Part shown: positions 11,301 to 19,075 of the stretch, in pieces
Layout: each line of letters begins with the position of its first letter
Position numbering within the stretch: position 1 is the first letter of the stretch
Assembly: GCA_041398565.1 (NCBI GenBank)
Contig: JAWKUN010000006.1
Location: 62,001 to 126,000, forward strand
From: DATGPD01 sp041398565
GTDB lineage: Bacteria > Planctomycetota > UBA1135 > UBA2386
Direction of reading: 5' to 3'
DNA: 64,000 bases
Program-made: the position numbers and the translations under genes
Notes under the pieces: generated by a model
What the model saw: the letters and a program-made list of their open reading frames with translations, nothing else
Told to the model about the DNA's origin: nothing
Databases searched by the model: none

Positions 11301-12043
11301 GCATCCACACCGGCAACCTGTGGACGGCGCTCGGGGTCAACCTGGCACGCGCCCAGTTCACCAACGAGACCGCCTCGGGGTGGCAGGAGATCCTGCTCGA
11401 CGTTCCGGTGGCGATCAGCGCCAACACCACCTACGTGGTGTCCTACTTCAGCGCCTCGGGCGACTACGTGAGCACGCTGAACGGCCTGGCGCAGCAGGTC
11501 GGCACCGGCTTCGTGCGTGGACTCGCCGACGGCGTCGACGGTGGCAACGGCGTGTTCGCCTACGCCAACGCCCCGACGTTCCCGACGCAGAGCTTCATGG
11601 CCAGCAACTACTACGCGGACGTCGTCTTCTACCAGCCGCGCGAGGCGCGCACCGAGGCGTTCGGCGCCGGCTGCGCCGGCACCGGCGGCCAGGTGCCGAT
11701 CCTCGCCGCAGCCGGCCAACCGCCACTGCCGACGCTGCCGAATCCGACGCTCGCGTTGCAGCTGACCAACGCCCGGCCCTTGTCGGTGGCGGTCGTCGTC
11801 GCCGGCTTCTCGCGCGCCTCGGCGACGCCGTGCGATCTCCTCATCGGCACTCTGGGCCCGAACTGGGTCGTGTTCACCAACGCCGCCGGCCAAGCCGCGG
11901 TGGCCCTGCCGCTCCCCGCCACGCCGTCGCTCGCAGGCCTGCCGCTCTGGTTCGAGGCCGCAGTCTGGGATCCGGCCGGCGGCTCGACGTTCATCGCCAA
12001 CCTGGCGCTGACCGCGGGCCAGCGACTCACCCTCGGCGACTGA
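8357..12043 (+). CDS. Secreted N,N-dimethylformamidase-beta-like protein with two DUF4082 domains and an Ig-like domain
   Basis: A 1228-residue protein. ATG 8357 is preferred because AAGGAG lies 8 bases upstream. A long basic N-terminus precedes the hydrophobic stretch ARTALLALAAIPLAG. Residues ~60-560 match the family named after the N,N-dimethylformamidase large subunit (YNLYGGASLYP, SVGHDEYWSGPERGN, FFSGNELYWRTR). Two DUF4082 modules (~655-813 and ~933-1091, both starting CPCTVF) flank a Big_5-type Ig-like domain (~818-928). The last ~130 residues (GAGCAGTGGQVPIL) are a beta-rich module seen at the ends of exported planctomycete proteins. Such multi-domain proteins are thought to act on extracellular substrates; amidase activity is not shown by the sequence. 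Confidence 0.85.
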   Translation: MSPSFSPQLLVQSPRTARDPSKRGSPPCGPAPRRSRLACTPRGVARTALLALAAIPLAGQNPIVLENQNAGVPASVWYVPGPGDANIQGFATDLSVNAGATVRFKIDTNSPAYHIDVYRLGWYQGLGARRVGSGIVTATLPQPQPAGLFDPATAMTDCGNWAESAHWDVPAAAVSGVYVAKLVRDDTTPGTSHILFVVRNDASTSDIVVKTNDSTWQAYNLYGGASLYPAGNSPPGFNHATKVSYNRPFDIRNAAGGSGYDFFAAEYAMVRFLEANGYDVSYMTSVDVDRYGARLLQHRAFLSVGHDEYWSGPERGNVVTARDAGVHLAFFSGNELYWRTRYEPSIDGSSTPYRTLVCYKEGTLGENVCGTKCDPSPEWTGLWRDGCAPTYDPPTNGGCRPESTLSGQYSWSGVIGAIEVPYAYKDLRLWRFTSIPGLTAGGRAILGANTLGHEWDPQDASAAYAPRRILLSETLLGGQVHHLSLYRADSGAWVFGAGTVQWSWGLDDFHTYAQVPSNHDMQQATVNLFADMGLSPGSLQPGLVRTSASTDTQAPGSIISAPSEGQMVPVNGTIGIQGVAADVGGGVVAGVEVSVDNGATWHPAIGTTTWSYAWSPTAQGSVTIKSRAFDDSGNLEVPATTGVNVVHVTVTGPSCPCTVFGTATPTGSPFNDGGPIELGMRFRVDVPGLITKLRYYKVAGIAGTRTGSLWTNTGTNLARQVFTNETASGWQEVGLSSPLPVQPGTTYVVSYFSSTGDYFGATNYFTQQAGNGLVHGLADGFDGPNGIYLATPVPAFPTATFRSGNYFADVVFATAPDTTPPTVTARVPAPNATSVPVSTAVTASFSEPLDPASVSGATFELRDAGNVPVSATIVYVPGTLNTTLTPSAPLAPLSTYTATLRGGATDPRIKDVAGNALAANVVWSFTTAAATRCPCTVFPANVAAPGPLNNDQSPLEVGMKFRADRNGLITALRYFKFPGTTGIHTGNLWTALGVNLARAQFTNETASGWQEILLDVPVAISANTTYVVSYFSASGDYVSTLNGLAQQVGTGFVRGLADGVDGGNGVFAYANAPTFPTQSFMASNYYADVVFYQPREARTEAFGAGCAGTGGQVPILAAAGQPPLPTLPNPTLALQLTNARPLSVAVVVAGFSRASATPCDLLIGTLGPNWVVFTNAAGQAAVALPLPATPSLAGLPLWFEAAVWDPAGGSTFIANLALTAGQRLTLGD

Positions 12044-12051
12044 CCCCGGCG

Positions 12052-12082
12052 GGCGCGCGGCTCACGCGCTGGGCCGCGCGCC
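12052..12082. terminator. Bidirectional terminator between convergent genes
   Basis: A perfect 10-base inverted repeat, GGCGCGCGGC (12052-12061) and GCCGCGCGCC (12073-12082), fills the 39-base gap between the stop at 12043 (+) and the stop at 12083 (-). No T-tract is present. The position argues for shared termination. Confidence 0.6.
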
Positions 12083-13267
12083 TCACAGACCCGGCGCGCC
12101 GATGCGCTGCCGCTGCACCCAGAGCCACATCGTGGCGACGGCGGCCAACGCCGCGCTCGTCCCGAACGCCACCGCCCTGCCCTGCACGTCCCACAGCGCC
12201 CCGAAACCCAAGCTCGCCAGCAACGCCACGAGGCCGGCGGCGAAGTGGTACCAGCCGAACGCGGCGCCCCACCGCCGCGACGGCGCGATGCGCGCGACCA
12301 ACGCCTTCTCGGCGCCTTCGCTGAGGCCGGCGTGCAGGCCGTACCCCAGGAACAGCGCGCGCACCACCAGACGGTCGTCGGTGACGGCCAGCGCACCGTA
12401 GGCGGCGACGTGCACCAGCCAGCCGAGCGCGATGGCGACGACATGGCCGTGTCGGTCGGCGAGGCGGCCACCGAGCGTCGCGGTGCTCGAGCGCACCAGG
12501 TGCAGGCCGATCCACAGCAGCGGCAGTTCGCTCAGCGAGCCACGGTCGTCGCTCACCAGCGCCAGCAGGAACACGTCGTTGCCACGTCCCAGCGTGAACA
12601 ACGACAACGGCAGGAGGAAGCCGGCGAGAGCTCGCGCCGGCGCGCGCTCGGCCTTGGCCGGGGGAGCCGTCGGGAACGCCTGTTCGCGCGCGTGGCGCGC
12701 CGCGGTAGCGATGGCGAACGCGCCGGGGATGGCGGCGAGCCAGAACAGCGTGCGCAGGTCCTCGGTGACGAACTGCAGCACCAGCAGAGCCAGGATCGGC
12801 CCGATCACCGCGCCGGCATGGTCCATCGCGCGGTGGAAGCCGAACGCCTCGCCGCGGCGCTCGGGCGCCACCGCGGCGGCGATGAGAGCGTCGCGCGGCG
12901 CGCCGCGCAGGCCCTTGCCGACTCGGTCGACGACGCGCACGGCGAGCACGTGCCACGTCGCCGTCGCCAGCGCCACGCACGGACGCACGACCGCCGACAG
13001 CGAGTATCCCGCCAGCACGAACGGCCGCCGCCGCCCGCTGTGGTCGGTGAGGCGGCCAGCGACCAAGCGCAGGAACGCGGCGACCGCGTCGGCGAGACCT
13101 TCGATCAACCCGAGCGCGCGCTTGTCGCCACCCAGCGTCTTCACCAACTCCGGCAGGAACGGGAACACCATCTCGCTGGCGGCATCGGTCAACAGGCTCA
13201 CCAAGCCGAGTCCGAGCACGACCGGCGGCAACCGGCGGCGGCGGCCACTGTCCTCGGCAGCGCTCAC
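12083..13267 (-). CDS. MFS transporter
   Basis: A 394-residue major facilitator with about 12 hydrophobic segments. GTG 13267 is taken as the start because it lies 34 bases after the dehydrogenase stop and gives a short basic N-terminus before GLGLVSLLTDAASEMVFPFL, a signature of one widespread MFS_1 subfamily. The conserved loop after helix 2 appears as GRLTDHSGRRRP and recurs as GGRLADRHGH in the second half, as expected of the internal duplication. Substrate cannot be assigned. It is probably co-transcribed with the upstream 3-hydroxyacyl-CoA dehydrogenase gene, but a common pathway is not evident. Confidence 0.85.
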   Translation of the reverse strand: MSAAEDSGRRRRLPPVVLGLGLVSLLTDAASEMVFPFLPELVKTLGGDKRALGLIEGLADAVAAFLRLVAGRLTDHSGRRRPFVLAGYSLSAVVRPCVALATATWHVLAVRVVDRVGKGLRGAPRDALIAAAVAPERRGEAFGFHRAMDHAGAVIGPILALLVLQFVTEDLRTLFWLAAIPGAFAIATAARHAREQAFPTAPPAKAERAPARALAGFLLPLSLFTLGRGNDVFLLALVSDDRGSLSELPLLWIGLHLVRSSTATLGGRLADRHGHVVAIALGWLVHVAAYGALAVTDDRLVVRALFLGYGLHAGLSEGAEKALVARIAPSRRWGAAFGWYHFAAGLVALLASLGFGALWDVQGRAVAFGTSAALAAVATMWLWVQRQRIGAPGL

Positions 13268-13301
13268 GGAAGACGCCGCCGGCTGGCGGCCCCGCCGCCG
13301 C

Positions 13302-14162
13302 TCACCACTTGTAGAAGCCCTGGCCGCTCTTCTTGCCGAGCTTGCCGGCCGCCACCATGTCGCGCATGAGCTTGGGTGCCGCGAACGCCGGGCTGTCGAG
13401 CTTGTCGCGCAGGTAGTCGGCGATCGAGAGGCGCACATCGAGGCCGACCAGATCGGTCAGCCGGAGCGGACCCATGGGGTGCCGGTAGCCCAACTCCATC
13501 GCCTTGTCGATGTCGGCCGCCGAGGCGACGCCGGCCTCGAGCATGCGGATCGCCTCGAGCCCCAGCACCACGCCCAGCCGGCTGGTGGCGAAGCCGGGGC
13601 TGTCCTTCACCACGATCGGTTCCTTGCCCAGACGCCCGGCGTAGGCGAGCACCCGCTGCAGGGTCGCCTCGCTGGTCTGCTCCGTGCGGACCAGCTCGAG
13701 CAGCGGCATGAGCGGCGGCGGGTTGAAGAAGTGCATGCCGAGGCAGCGTTCGCGCGCCGGCACCTCGGCGAAGACGTCGGCGAGCGACAGCGACGAGGTG
13801 TTGGAGGCGAGCACGGTGGCCGGGGTGCACACCGCCGCCACCTCGGCGAACACCCGTTGTTTGAGGTCGAGCTTCTCGGGGATCGCCTCGACGACGAGGT
13901 CGGCATCGGCAGTCGCATCGCGCAGGTCGCTCGTAGCCCGCAGGTTGGCGAGCAGCGCGTCACGTTCCTCGGGCCGAGTCTTGCCCTTCTCGACGCCCTT
14001 GGCCAGGAAGTCGCGCACGCGCCCGACCCCCGCCTCGACCAGGTTGGTCTCGATGTCGTACAGCGCGACTTTCGAACCTGCCGCAGCACAGATCTGCGCG
14101 ATACCCGCGCCCATGGTGCCGGCGCCCAGAACAGCGACACGGCCGAAGTCGATACCCGTCAT
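13302..14162 (-). CDS. hbd: 3-hydroxybutyryl-CoA / 3-hydroxyacyl-CoA dehydrogenase
   Basis: A 286-residue enzyme of the usual length for Hbd/PaaH, started at ATG 14162 so that the NAD-binding fold begins at once (VAVLGAGTMGAGIAQICAAAG). It carries the SNTSSLSLADVF block with the catalytic Ser/Asn region, MHFFNPPPLMPLLEL with the catalytic His, and a C-terminal helical domain ending in GKKSGQGFYKW. It oxidises (S)-3-hydroxyacyl-CoA to the 3-keto form with NAD+, in beta-oxidation or butyrate-type metabolism. No other fatty-acid genes lie nearby. Confidence 0.92.
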   Translation of the reverse strand: MTGIDFGRVAVLGAGTMGAGIAQICAAAGSKVALYDIETNLVEAGVGRVRDFLAKGVEKGKTRPEERDALLANLRATSDLRDATADADLVVEAIPEKLDLKQRVFAEVAAVCTPATVLASNTSSLSLADVFAEVPARERCLGMHFFNPPPLMPLLELVRTEQTSEATLQRVLAYAGRLGKEPIVVKDSPGFATSRLGVVLGLEAIRMLEAGVASAADIDKAMELGYRHPMGPLRLTDLVGLDVRLSIADYLRDKLDSPAFAAPKLMRDMVAAGKLGKKSGQGFYKW

Positions 14163-14465
14163 GCGATCACGTGGAGTTGGTGCTCGGATGATCGTGCCGG
14201 CGGAGATCGGAGTTTCAACGGCGCAGCCCGGCCACGCGCCCGTGGTGGGCGTGCAGCCGGATCGCAGTGGCAGCGGTGCGACGGCTCGAGGACGCGGACT
14301 CTGATCGCCACGCCCCACGAAAGCGCCAGTGCCGGTGCACCGCCTCGGCGTTTGCCCGGCCCGGGCACCCATCCGCGTGCTGGTGTCGGTGTTCGAGCAC
14401 CGAAGTCATCGCTGCGACCGAGCGCGCGATCACACATCGCACACTCCCGTGCCGGGCGTGGCTCG
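14163..14465. other. Intergenic region without a recognised gene
   Basis: About 300 bases between the start of the dehydrogenase gene (-) and the end of the next minus-strand gene. Short reading frames here are arginine/alanine-rich and look like high-GC noise. An imperfect inverted repeat (CACGCGCCC/GGGCGTG near 14234-14256) could serve as terminator for the upstream gene. The promoter of the dehydrogenase/MFS pair should lie here but no box is obvious. Confidence 0.5.
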
Positions 14466-15332
14466 TCACATCATGGTTTCGAACCGACTGTGGAACCACG
14501 TGCGGAAGAAGTTCTCGTCGACGGGGATCTGGAAGATGGCGTAGATCCGGTCGCGCACCCTCAGCTCACAGCCGTCCGCCCACAGTTGGCTGCTGCCCGC
14601 GGCGACCGACGCAACAGATACGTTGGCTCGCATGGTGACGGGCGAGTAGCCACCCCAGATCTCACGCGTCTCTCCGATCCCCAGGATGTTGCGATTGGAG
14701 CCCCAGAAGTACTCGTACCCTTGACGAATCCGGGCTTCGGCAGACGCACCGAACTGGACGGCCGTCGGGGACAGGTTCCAGCTACCCGTCGCTCGCACCT
14801 CGAACATGCCGGTCCAAGTGTTCGTGATGTTGGCAGGCGACCACGAGTTGCTGGTCTCGCGTATGCGTCGAACCGTGAGCAGCGACTCGTACGCGATCGA
14901 CCCCGGACCTGCCGCGGAGCTCCGGCGCGTCAGGATCCGCTGCCCCATGAAGTCGAGGTCCACCGCGACGAAGTTCGCTGGCACCGCGGTGCCCGACTGG
15001 GTGCGGACGACGGACATGCGGAGATTCCCGACGCGGTCGACCCAGTGGTACATGAAGCGCCACGGGCCGTCGTGATAGTGGTGCACGGTCTGGTTCTCGA
15101 GGAAGAAGGCCCAGTTGGCCACCTTGAGGGTGCCGGAGGTGGCGAGCCCGACCTGGCTGGTCGCATCGAAGATGGGGCCCATCTGGATCGTCTGGGCAGG
15201 CTCGAGATGCCAGGTGCGCCCGAGCTGCTGCCCGGCAACGGCGGGTGCGAAGACGAGGCCGGCTCCGGTCAGCAACAGCGGGGCTGCGTGCGCGACGAAC
15301 GCGGCGGAAAGCAAGGTGGGAAGGCGGAACAT
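14466..15332 (-). CDS. Secreted protein of unknown function (promoter box upstream)
   Basis: A 288-residue protein from ATG 15332, with GAGGAC about 7 bases upstream as ribosome-binding site. Residues 1-35 form a signal peptide (FRLPTLLSAAFVAHAAPLLLTG, cut near AVAG-QQ). The mature protein is rich in aromatic residues and beta-strand patterns (GPWRFMYHWVDRVGN, GYEYFWGSNRNILG, WFHSRF), with no recognised domain. It has an ECF-type promoter at 15408-15439, shared in sequence with three other secreted-protein genes, so it is probably part of that regulon. Confidence 0.7.
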   Translation of the reverse strand: MFRLPTLLSAAFVAHAAPLLLTGAGLVFAPAVAGQQLGRTWHLEPAQTIQMGPIFDATSQVGLATSGTLKVANWAFFLENQTVHHYHDGPWRFMYHWVDRVGNLRMSVVRTQSGTAVPANFVAVDLDFMGQRILTRRSSAAGPGSIAYESLLTVRRIRETSNSWSPANITNTWTGMFEVRATGSWNLSPTAVQFGASAEARIRQGYEYFWGSNRNILGIGETREIWGGYSPVTMRANVSVASVAAGSSQLWADGCELRVRDRIYAIFQIPVDENFFRTWFHSRFETMM

Positions 15333-15407
15333 GATGGTAGTCCTCGGTTCGGAATGTTCGGGATTCGGCAGGAGGCTTGGGCGGCACGCGCCGCCGTCCT
15401 CCGCTCC

Positions 15408-15439
15408 GGTCAGTGCGCGACACCGAGACGATCCGTCAC
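15408..15439 (-). promoter_or_regulatory. ECF-type promoter box, copy D
   Basis: Read on the minus strand: GTGACGGATCG, ten bases (TCTCGGTGTC), then GCGCACTGACC. It ends 75 bases before ATG 15332. The 11-base block is identical in four copies, and CTG lies at the same distance in all four. CTGA resembles ECF -10 elements and GTGACGG the -35. Activity is inferred. Confidence 0.7.
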
Positions 15440-15482
15440 CGAATCCCGGCGCGCTCGAGTCGGCACCGGATCCACGGCAAGC

Positions 15483-15514
15483 GTGACGGATCGCTCACCG
15501 GCCGAACACTGGCG
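15483..15514 (+). promoter_or_regulatory. ECF-type promoter box, copy C (divergent partner of copy D)
   Basis: Plus strand: GTGACGGATCG, ten bases (CTCACCGGCC), then GAACACTGGCG. It ends 57 bases before ATG 15572. It faces away from copy D, with 43 bases between the two boxes, so the two divergent secreted-protein genes each have their own box. Confidence 0.65.
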
Positions 15515-15571
15515 GAGTCGGGCCGACGGCGCGTGCCGTCTGGCCGCCGCACCCGACGACCGGAGATCAAG

Positions 15572-17320
15572 ATGCGACACCTCACGATTCTGGGCCTGAC
15601 GCTGCTGCCCGCCGCGGCCATCCCTTTCCTGTTCTCTCTGTCCACATCCAGCGGCTCCGTGGACTTCGTCGCCGACGCAGCACCTCCGACTGGGCCATCG
15701 GCCATGTCGGACACCTCGCGACGCACGGCCGTGCCAATCCGCCGCCTGCGGCCGGTCACGCTGACGTACTCGCTGCTCGGCGAGCTGCACGCCAACCCGC
15801 GCAGCGGCAAGCCGACGCGAGTCGGCCTGGCCGGCGCGATCGTGCTCGGCCTCACTCTCGATGCGGAGGGCATCGCATCGGTCGAGGCCGACTTCTCCGA
15901 CCTCCAGGTGCTGTCGGTGCGCGAGAGCGGCGAGCCGCTGCCCGTCGACGAAGCCTTCGTGCAGGCCCTGCGATCACCGGTTCGCTCGCGCTGGGCACCG
16001 GACGCCGGCACGCAGGTGTGCGTACCGTCGAGAGACCGGCAGGTGGCGAGCGTGCAGCGAGCGGTGCTGGATGCGCTGGCGGGCGGCTTCGTGACCGGGC
16101 CGCGGATCACGGGCGAAGACGCGTTCGGCGCCTACGACGCAGAGATCGCCACGACCGGAGACGGGCATGGCGAGCGGCACAAGCTCGCCTACCGTCGCGA
16201 CGCCACCCTCGGCGCGTGCCGGCCTCGCGGCAAGGCGGGCTATGTCCTCGACCCAACCGAAGGCTGGCCGCTCCGAGCCGAAGTCGACGAAAGCTGCGAC
16301 ATCGACGGCGACGCATGCGCCGGCACCTACACCGTGGTGCTCACCGCGACGCTGCGCGCGGTCGGTGGCCCGCCGCAGACGACCCCCGCCCCCGCTGGAC
16401 CGGGCATTCACCGGTTGATCGTGGACCTGGCGGACCTGCTGGCCGCCCACGGTCTGGGCGCCGACGAGACGCGCCAGGCCTGGGAACGTCTCATCGCGGC
16501 CGTCGCCGGTGATCCCGCGCTCACCGATGCGCTGCTGGCGCAGCTGCCCTTGTGTGCGGACACGACGCTCGCCAATCTGTTGCTCAGCGCGCTCGGAGCT
16601 GCGGGACACGAGCGGGCACAGTCCGCGCTGATCGCGACGCTGCGAGACGCACATCTGCCGCCGCAGGTTCGTGAGGGCGCCGCGGTGGCCATGGTGCAGA
16701 TCCAGACGCCGAGCGACACGACGCTTGCGGAGCTACGTGCCGACGCCATGCGCGAGGTCGGCGACTGGAACGGTCCGGGCGGCGCGCGCTTGTTGGCGTG
16801 GGGCACCCTCGCCGGACGCTCCACCGACACGGCGGCGCGGGTCGCCGAAATCCTGGCTCTGGACGAGCGCGCCCGCGCCCTGGGTGCCGAGGCGTTCTGG
16901 CTGGAGGCGCTGGGCAACACCGGCCACCCATCGGCGCGGGATGCGATCTGTGCCAGGTTCGACGCAGCGGACCCGATGCTGCGGTTCGCTGCCGCCTCGG
17001 CGGCACGCAGCCAGCGCGATGCCGACACGACCGCCCGCCTCGCCCGGCGCCTGTCGGTCGAATCGGAGTCCGAAGTCCGGCGCCAGCTCGTGGCCAGCCT
17101 GGCGGAGCGCGACGACCCCGCGGTGCATGCCGGTCTGGAACTGGCGCTGCGCGACGAGGTCGAGGGCGTGCGCAGACAAGCGATTCTCGTCGCCGCGCGG
17201 TCGACACCCGAACGCGCCGCGCTGCTCCTCGCCCGCGCGGCGCAGAGCGATGTCTCGGCCGACCTGCGCGAGCTCGCCGCCCGGTTGCTGGCCGGGCTCG
17301 GTGGCCGCGCTGGTCCTTGA
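15572..17320 (+). CDS. Exported HEAT-repeat protein
   Basis: A 582-residue protein from ATG 15572, chosen because it begins with a signal/anchor segment (ILGLTLLPAAAIPFLFSL); GGAG lies just upstream. Residues ~60-270 form a domain of beta-strand character starting TLTYSLLGELHANP, reminiscent of vitellogenin/lipoprotein N-terminal domains but not firmly assigned. From ~290 to the end are alpha-helical HEAT-like repeats (LLLSALGAAGHERAQSALIATL, AEAFWLEALGNTGHPSARDAI). HEAT arrays usually mediate protein contacts. Its promoter box (15483-15514) places it with the other putative regulon members. Confidence 0.75.
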   Translation: MRHLTILGLTLLPAAAIPFLFSLSTSSGSVDFVADAAPPTGPSAMSDTSRRTAVPIRRLRPVTLTYSLLGELHANPRSGKPTRVGLAGAIVLGLTLDAEGIASVEADFSDLQVLSVRESGEPLPVDEAFVQALRSPVRSRWAPDAGTQVCVPSRDRQVASVQRAVLDALAGGFVTGPRITGEDAFGAYDAEIATTGDGHGERHKLAYRRDATLGACRPRGKAGYVLDPTEGWPLRAEVDESCDIDGDACAGTYTVVLTATLRAVGGPPQTTPAPAGPGIHRLIVDLADLLAAHGLGADETRQAWERLIAAVAGDPALTDALLAQLPLCADTTLANLLLSALGAAGHERAQSALIATLRDAHLPPQVREGAAVAMVQIQTPSDTTLAELRADAMREVGDWNGPGGARLLAWGTLAGRSTDTAARVAEILALDERARALGAEAFWLEALGNTGHPSARDAICARFDAADPMLRFAAASAARSQRDADTTARLARRLSVESESEVRRQLVASLAERDDPAVHAGLELALRDEVEGVRRQAILVAARSTPERAALLLARAAQSDVSADLRELAARLLAGLGGRAGP

Positions 17321-18066
17321 AGGCAGCGCGCCGGCCGCGATCAGATGCTTGGGTCGCCCGCTGTCGGTTCGAGGACGGCAGGCTCCTGGTGTCCGAGGCG
17401 GAGCGCATCACGCTGGTGAAGGCGTGGCCGGAACCGCCGGCGAAGAGGGTCGGTCACAGATCGTCACCGACCAGCACGCCCACCGACGCCGGGATCGACA
17501 GCGCGCTTCCTCCCTGTCCGAACATGAATCGGTTGCCGTCGACGATGGAGTTGCGCAGCTTCCCTGATGCCGAACGGACGCAGGCGCCGGCCTGCACGCG
17601 CACGACGTTGCCGACCACCGAGTCGTTGACGTCGAGCTGCGGGGCGCCGCCGGTCCGTCAGCGAAACCCGGAATCCTGCAGATCGCAAACGCGCGTCAGC
17701 CTGCGGCCACTGGCATCGCGCTGGCACGGTGGATGGCGCCGCTTGCCGTCGTCTTCGAGGCGTGCGCCACGCAGACCCCAGAGGCCGGTGCCTCACCCCA
17801 CGCCACCGGCATCAAAGCTGGCGCGGCCGGAACCGCATGCCGATCGTCGTCATCGGCCACGGCGGTACCGGCATCGGCCACACGGCCCGAGACGCGCGAC
17901 CTCCCGAAGCGATGGCGACCGAGTGGCTCCAGCAGCTACTGCGCCCGCGCCGGTTGGAGGTGCTGCAGCAGGTGACGCTCCCGGCGCCGCGCCGGATCGT
18001 GGTCGCTGGCTCTGCGCCGCCAAGGTGCGCACGGTCGCGCGAAGCTGCAGTTGGTGTCAGCGTCCC
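17321..18066. other. 746-base region without an intact gene
   Basis: Apart from a beta-helix-like fragment at 17454-17656 (-), reading frames on both strands are short, interrupted and of poor composition. A 61-codon minus-strand frame at 17696-17881 and an 80-codon plus-strand frame at 17733-17975 were examined and show no signal peptide or family match. The region looks like decayed coding sequence. Confidence 0.5.
17454..17656 (-). pseudogene. Fragment of a beta-helix protein gene (C-terminal end)
   Basis: On the minus strand, 67 codons read through GAPQLDVNDSVVGNVVRVQ, then a segment beginning LRNSIVDGNRF, and end at a stop at 17454-17456. The alternating hydrophobic and Asn/Asp/Gly pattern is that of parallel beta-helix coils. 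An in-frame stop (17657-17659) lies immediately upstream and there is no start codon with a ribosome-binding site, so this is read as the 3' remnant of a lost gene. Confidence 0.45.
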
Positions 18067-19008
18067 CTACCGCGGAGTTCGGGGGACCCTCCCCCCGAGC
18101 GCCTTGCATGCCGCTTCCAACCGCGTCTGAAACTCGGCAACGGTCCCGGTGCCGCGCACCCGTGCCGTTGCGGCCGGGTCGGAGTCCTTCTTGGCGTCGC
18201 GGTCGGGCGCGGGCTTGCGCCGCGTCTTCAGGAGGTTCTTGAACGCCGCCGCCACTTTCCTGCCCACAGCCGCTCGCGGCGCCTTCACACCGATCGCCTC
18301 GAAGCCCGCTGCCAACAAGTTCGCGCAATCCGCGACATAGGCGGCAACTCGCTTGTGGTCACTGAGCAAGGTCCCGCTCGGTGCCGACTTGACTGGCTTG
18401 CGATCGAGCAACCTCTCCAGCGCCTCGTAGCTGGAGACCGCCCCTTGCATGGCACCCTCACTGCCGATGCGGACGAGCGCGCCCAACGCGGAGGGAACCG
18501 CGACGGCCGCCGGATCGCTCCCGGCGGCGAGCGCATCGACCAGAGCCGACGTGGTTTCGGTGAGCGCACCCTCGACGCGCTCGCCAGCGACGATCGACGC
18601 CAGGGCGCAGAGAGACGTCCAGTAATGCATGCCGCCGCGCACGACGGTCTGCTTGTCTGCAGCCCCGTCCGGCACGCGGATCTCGCCGGCGAACGCCTGC
18701 AGGTCCTTGGCCATGCGGGGGAGCTCGCGCGCCACTGCTTCGCGCACGATCTCGAGATCCAGCTCAGCGGCGCATTCGATGACGACCACTCGGGTCAGGA
18801 ACCACTCGTGCTCGAACGCTTCGACGATCTGGCGCGTGGCGTCTCGGCATTCGAGTTCGCCGGCGACGAGCTTGGCCTGCAGCCAACGCACCTTGCCGGC
18901 CGCCTGATCCGCTGGCAGATCGCGCATGCGCTCGGCGGTGGCTTGGGCAGCGAGGGACGTGGCCAAGACCGAGGCGGCGAGGACGAGGGTTGGGGAGCAA
19001 TGGCGCAT
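18067..19008 (-). CDS. Secreted protein of unknown function downstream of the FGE-kinases
   Basis: A 313-residue protein from ATG 19008, where a signal peptide begins (MRHCSPTLVLAASVLATSLAAQ). The mature part is mostly alpha-helical, with a Lys/Arg/Pro-rich patch near residues 270-290 (KTRRKPAPDRDAKKDSD). No family was recognised. It follows the stop of the downstream kinase by 67 bases in the same direction, so it may be the last gene of the kinase transcript. Confidence 0.7.
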   Translation of the reverse strand: MRHCSPTLVLAASVLATSLAAQATAERMRDLPADQAAGKVRWLQAKLVAGELECRDATRQIVEAFEHEWFLTRVVVIECAAELDLEIVREAVARELPRMAKDLQAFAGEIRVPDGAADKQTVVRGGMHYWTSLCALASIVAGERVEGALTETTSALVDALAAGSDPAAVAVPSALGALVRIGSEGAMQGAVSSYEALERLLDRKPVKSAPSGTLLSDHKRVAAYVADCANLLAAGFEAIGVKAPRAAVGRKVAAAFKNLLKTRRKPAPDRDAKKDSDPAATARVRGTGTVAEFQTRLEAACKALGGRVPRTPR

Positions 19009-19075
19009 CCCACTGTGAATACTGTCTCGGGTATCACCGTGCACGACTTCCTCCGGCAACCGTCCAGCCTCGCCG

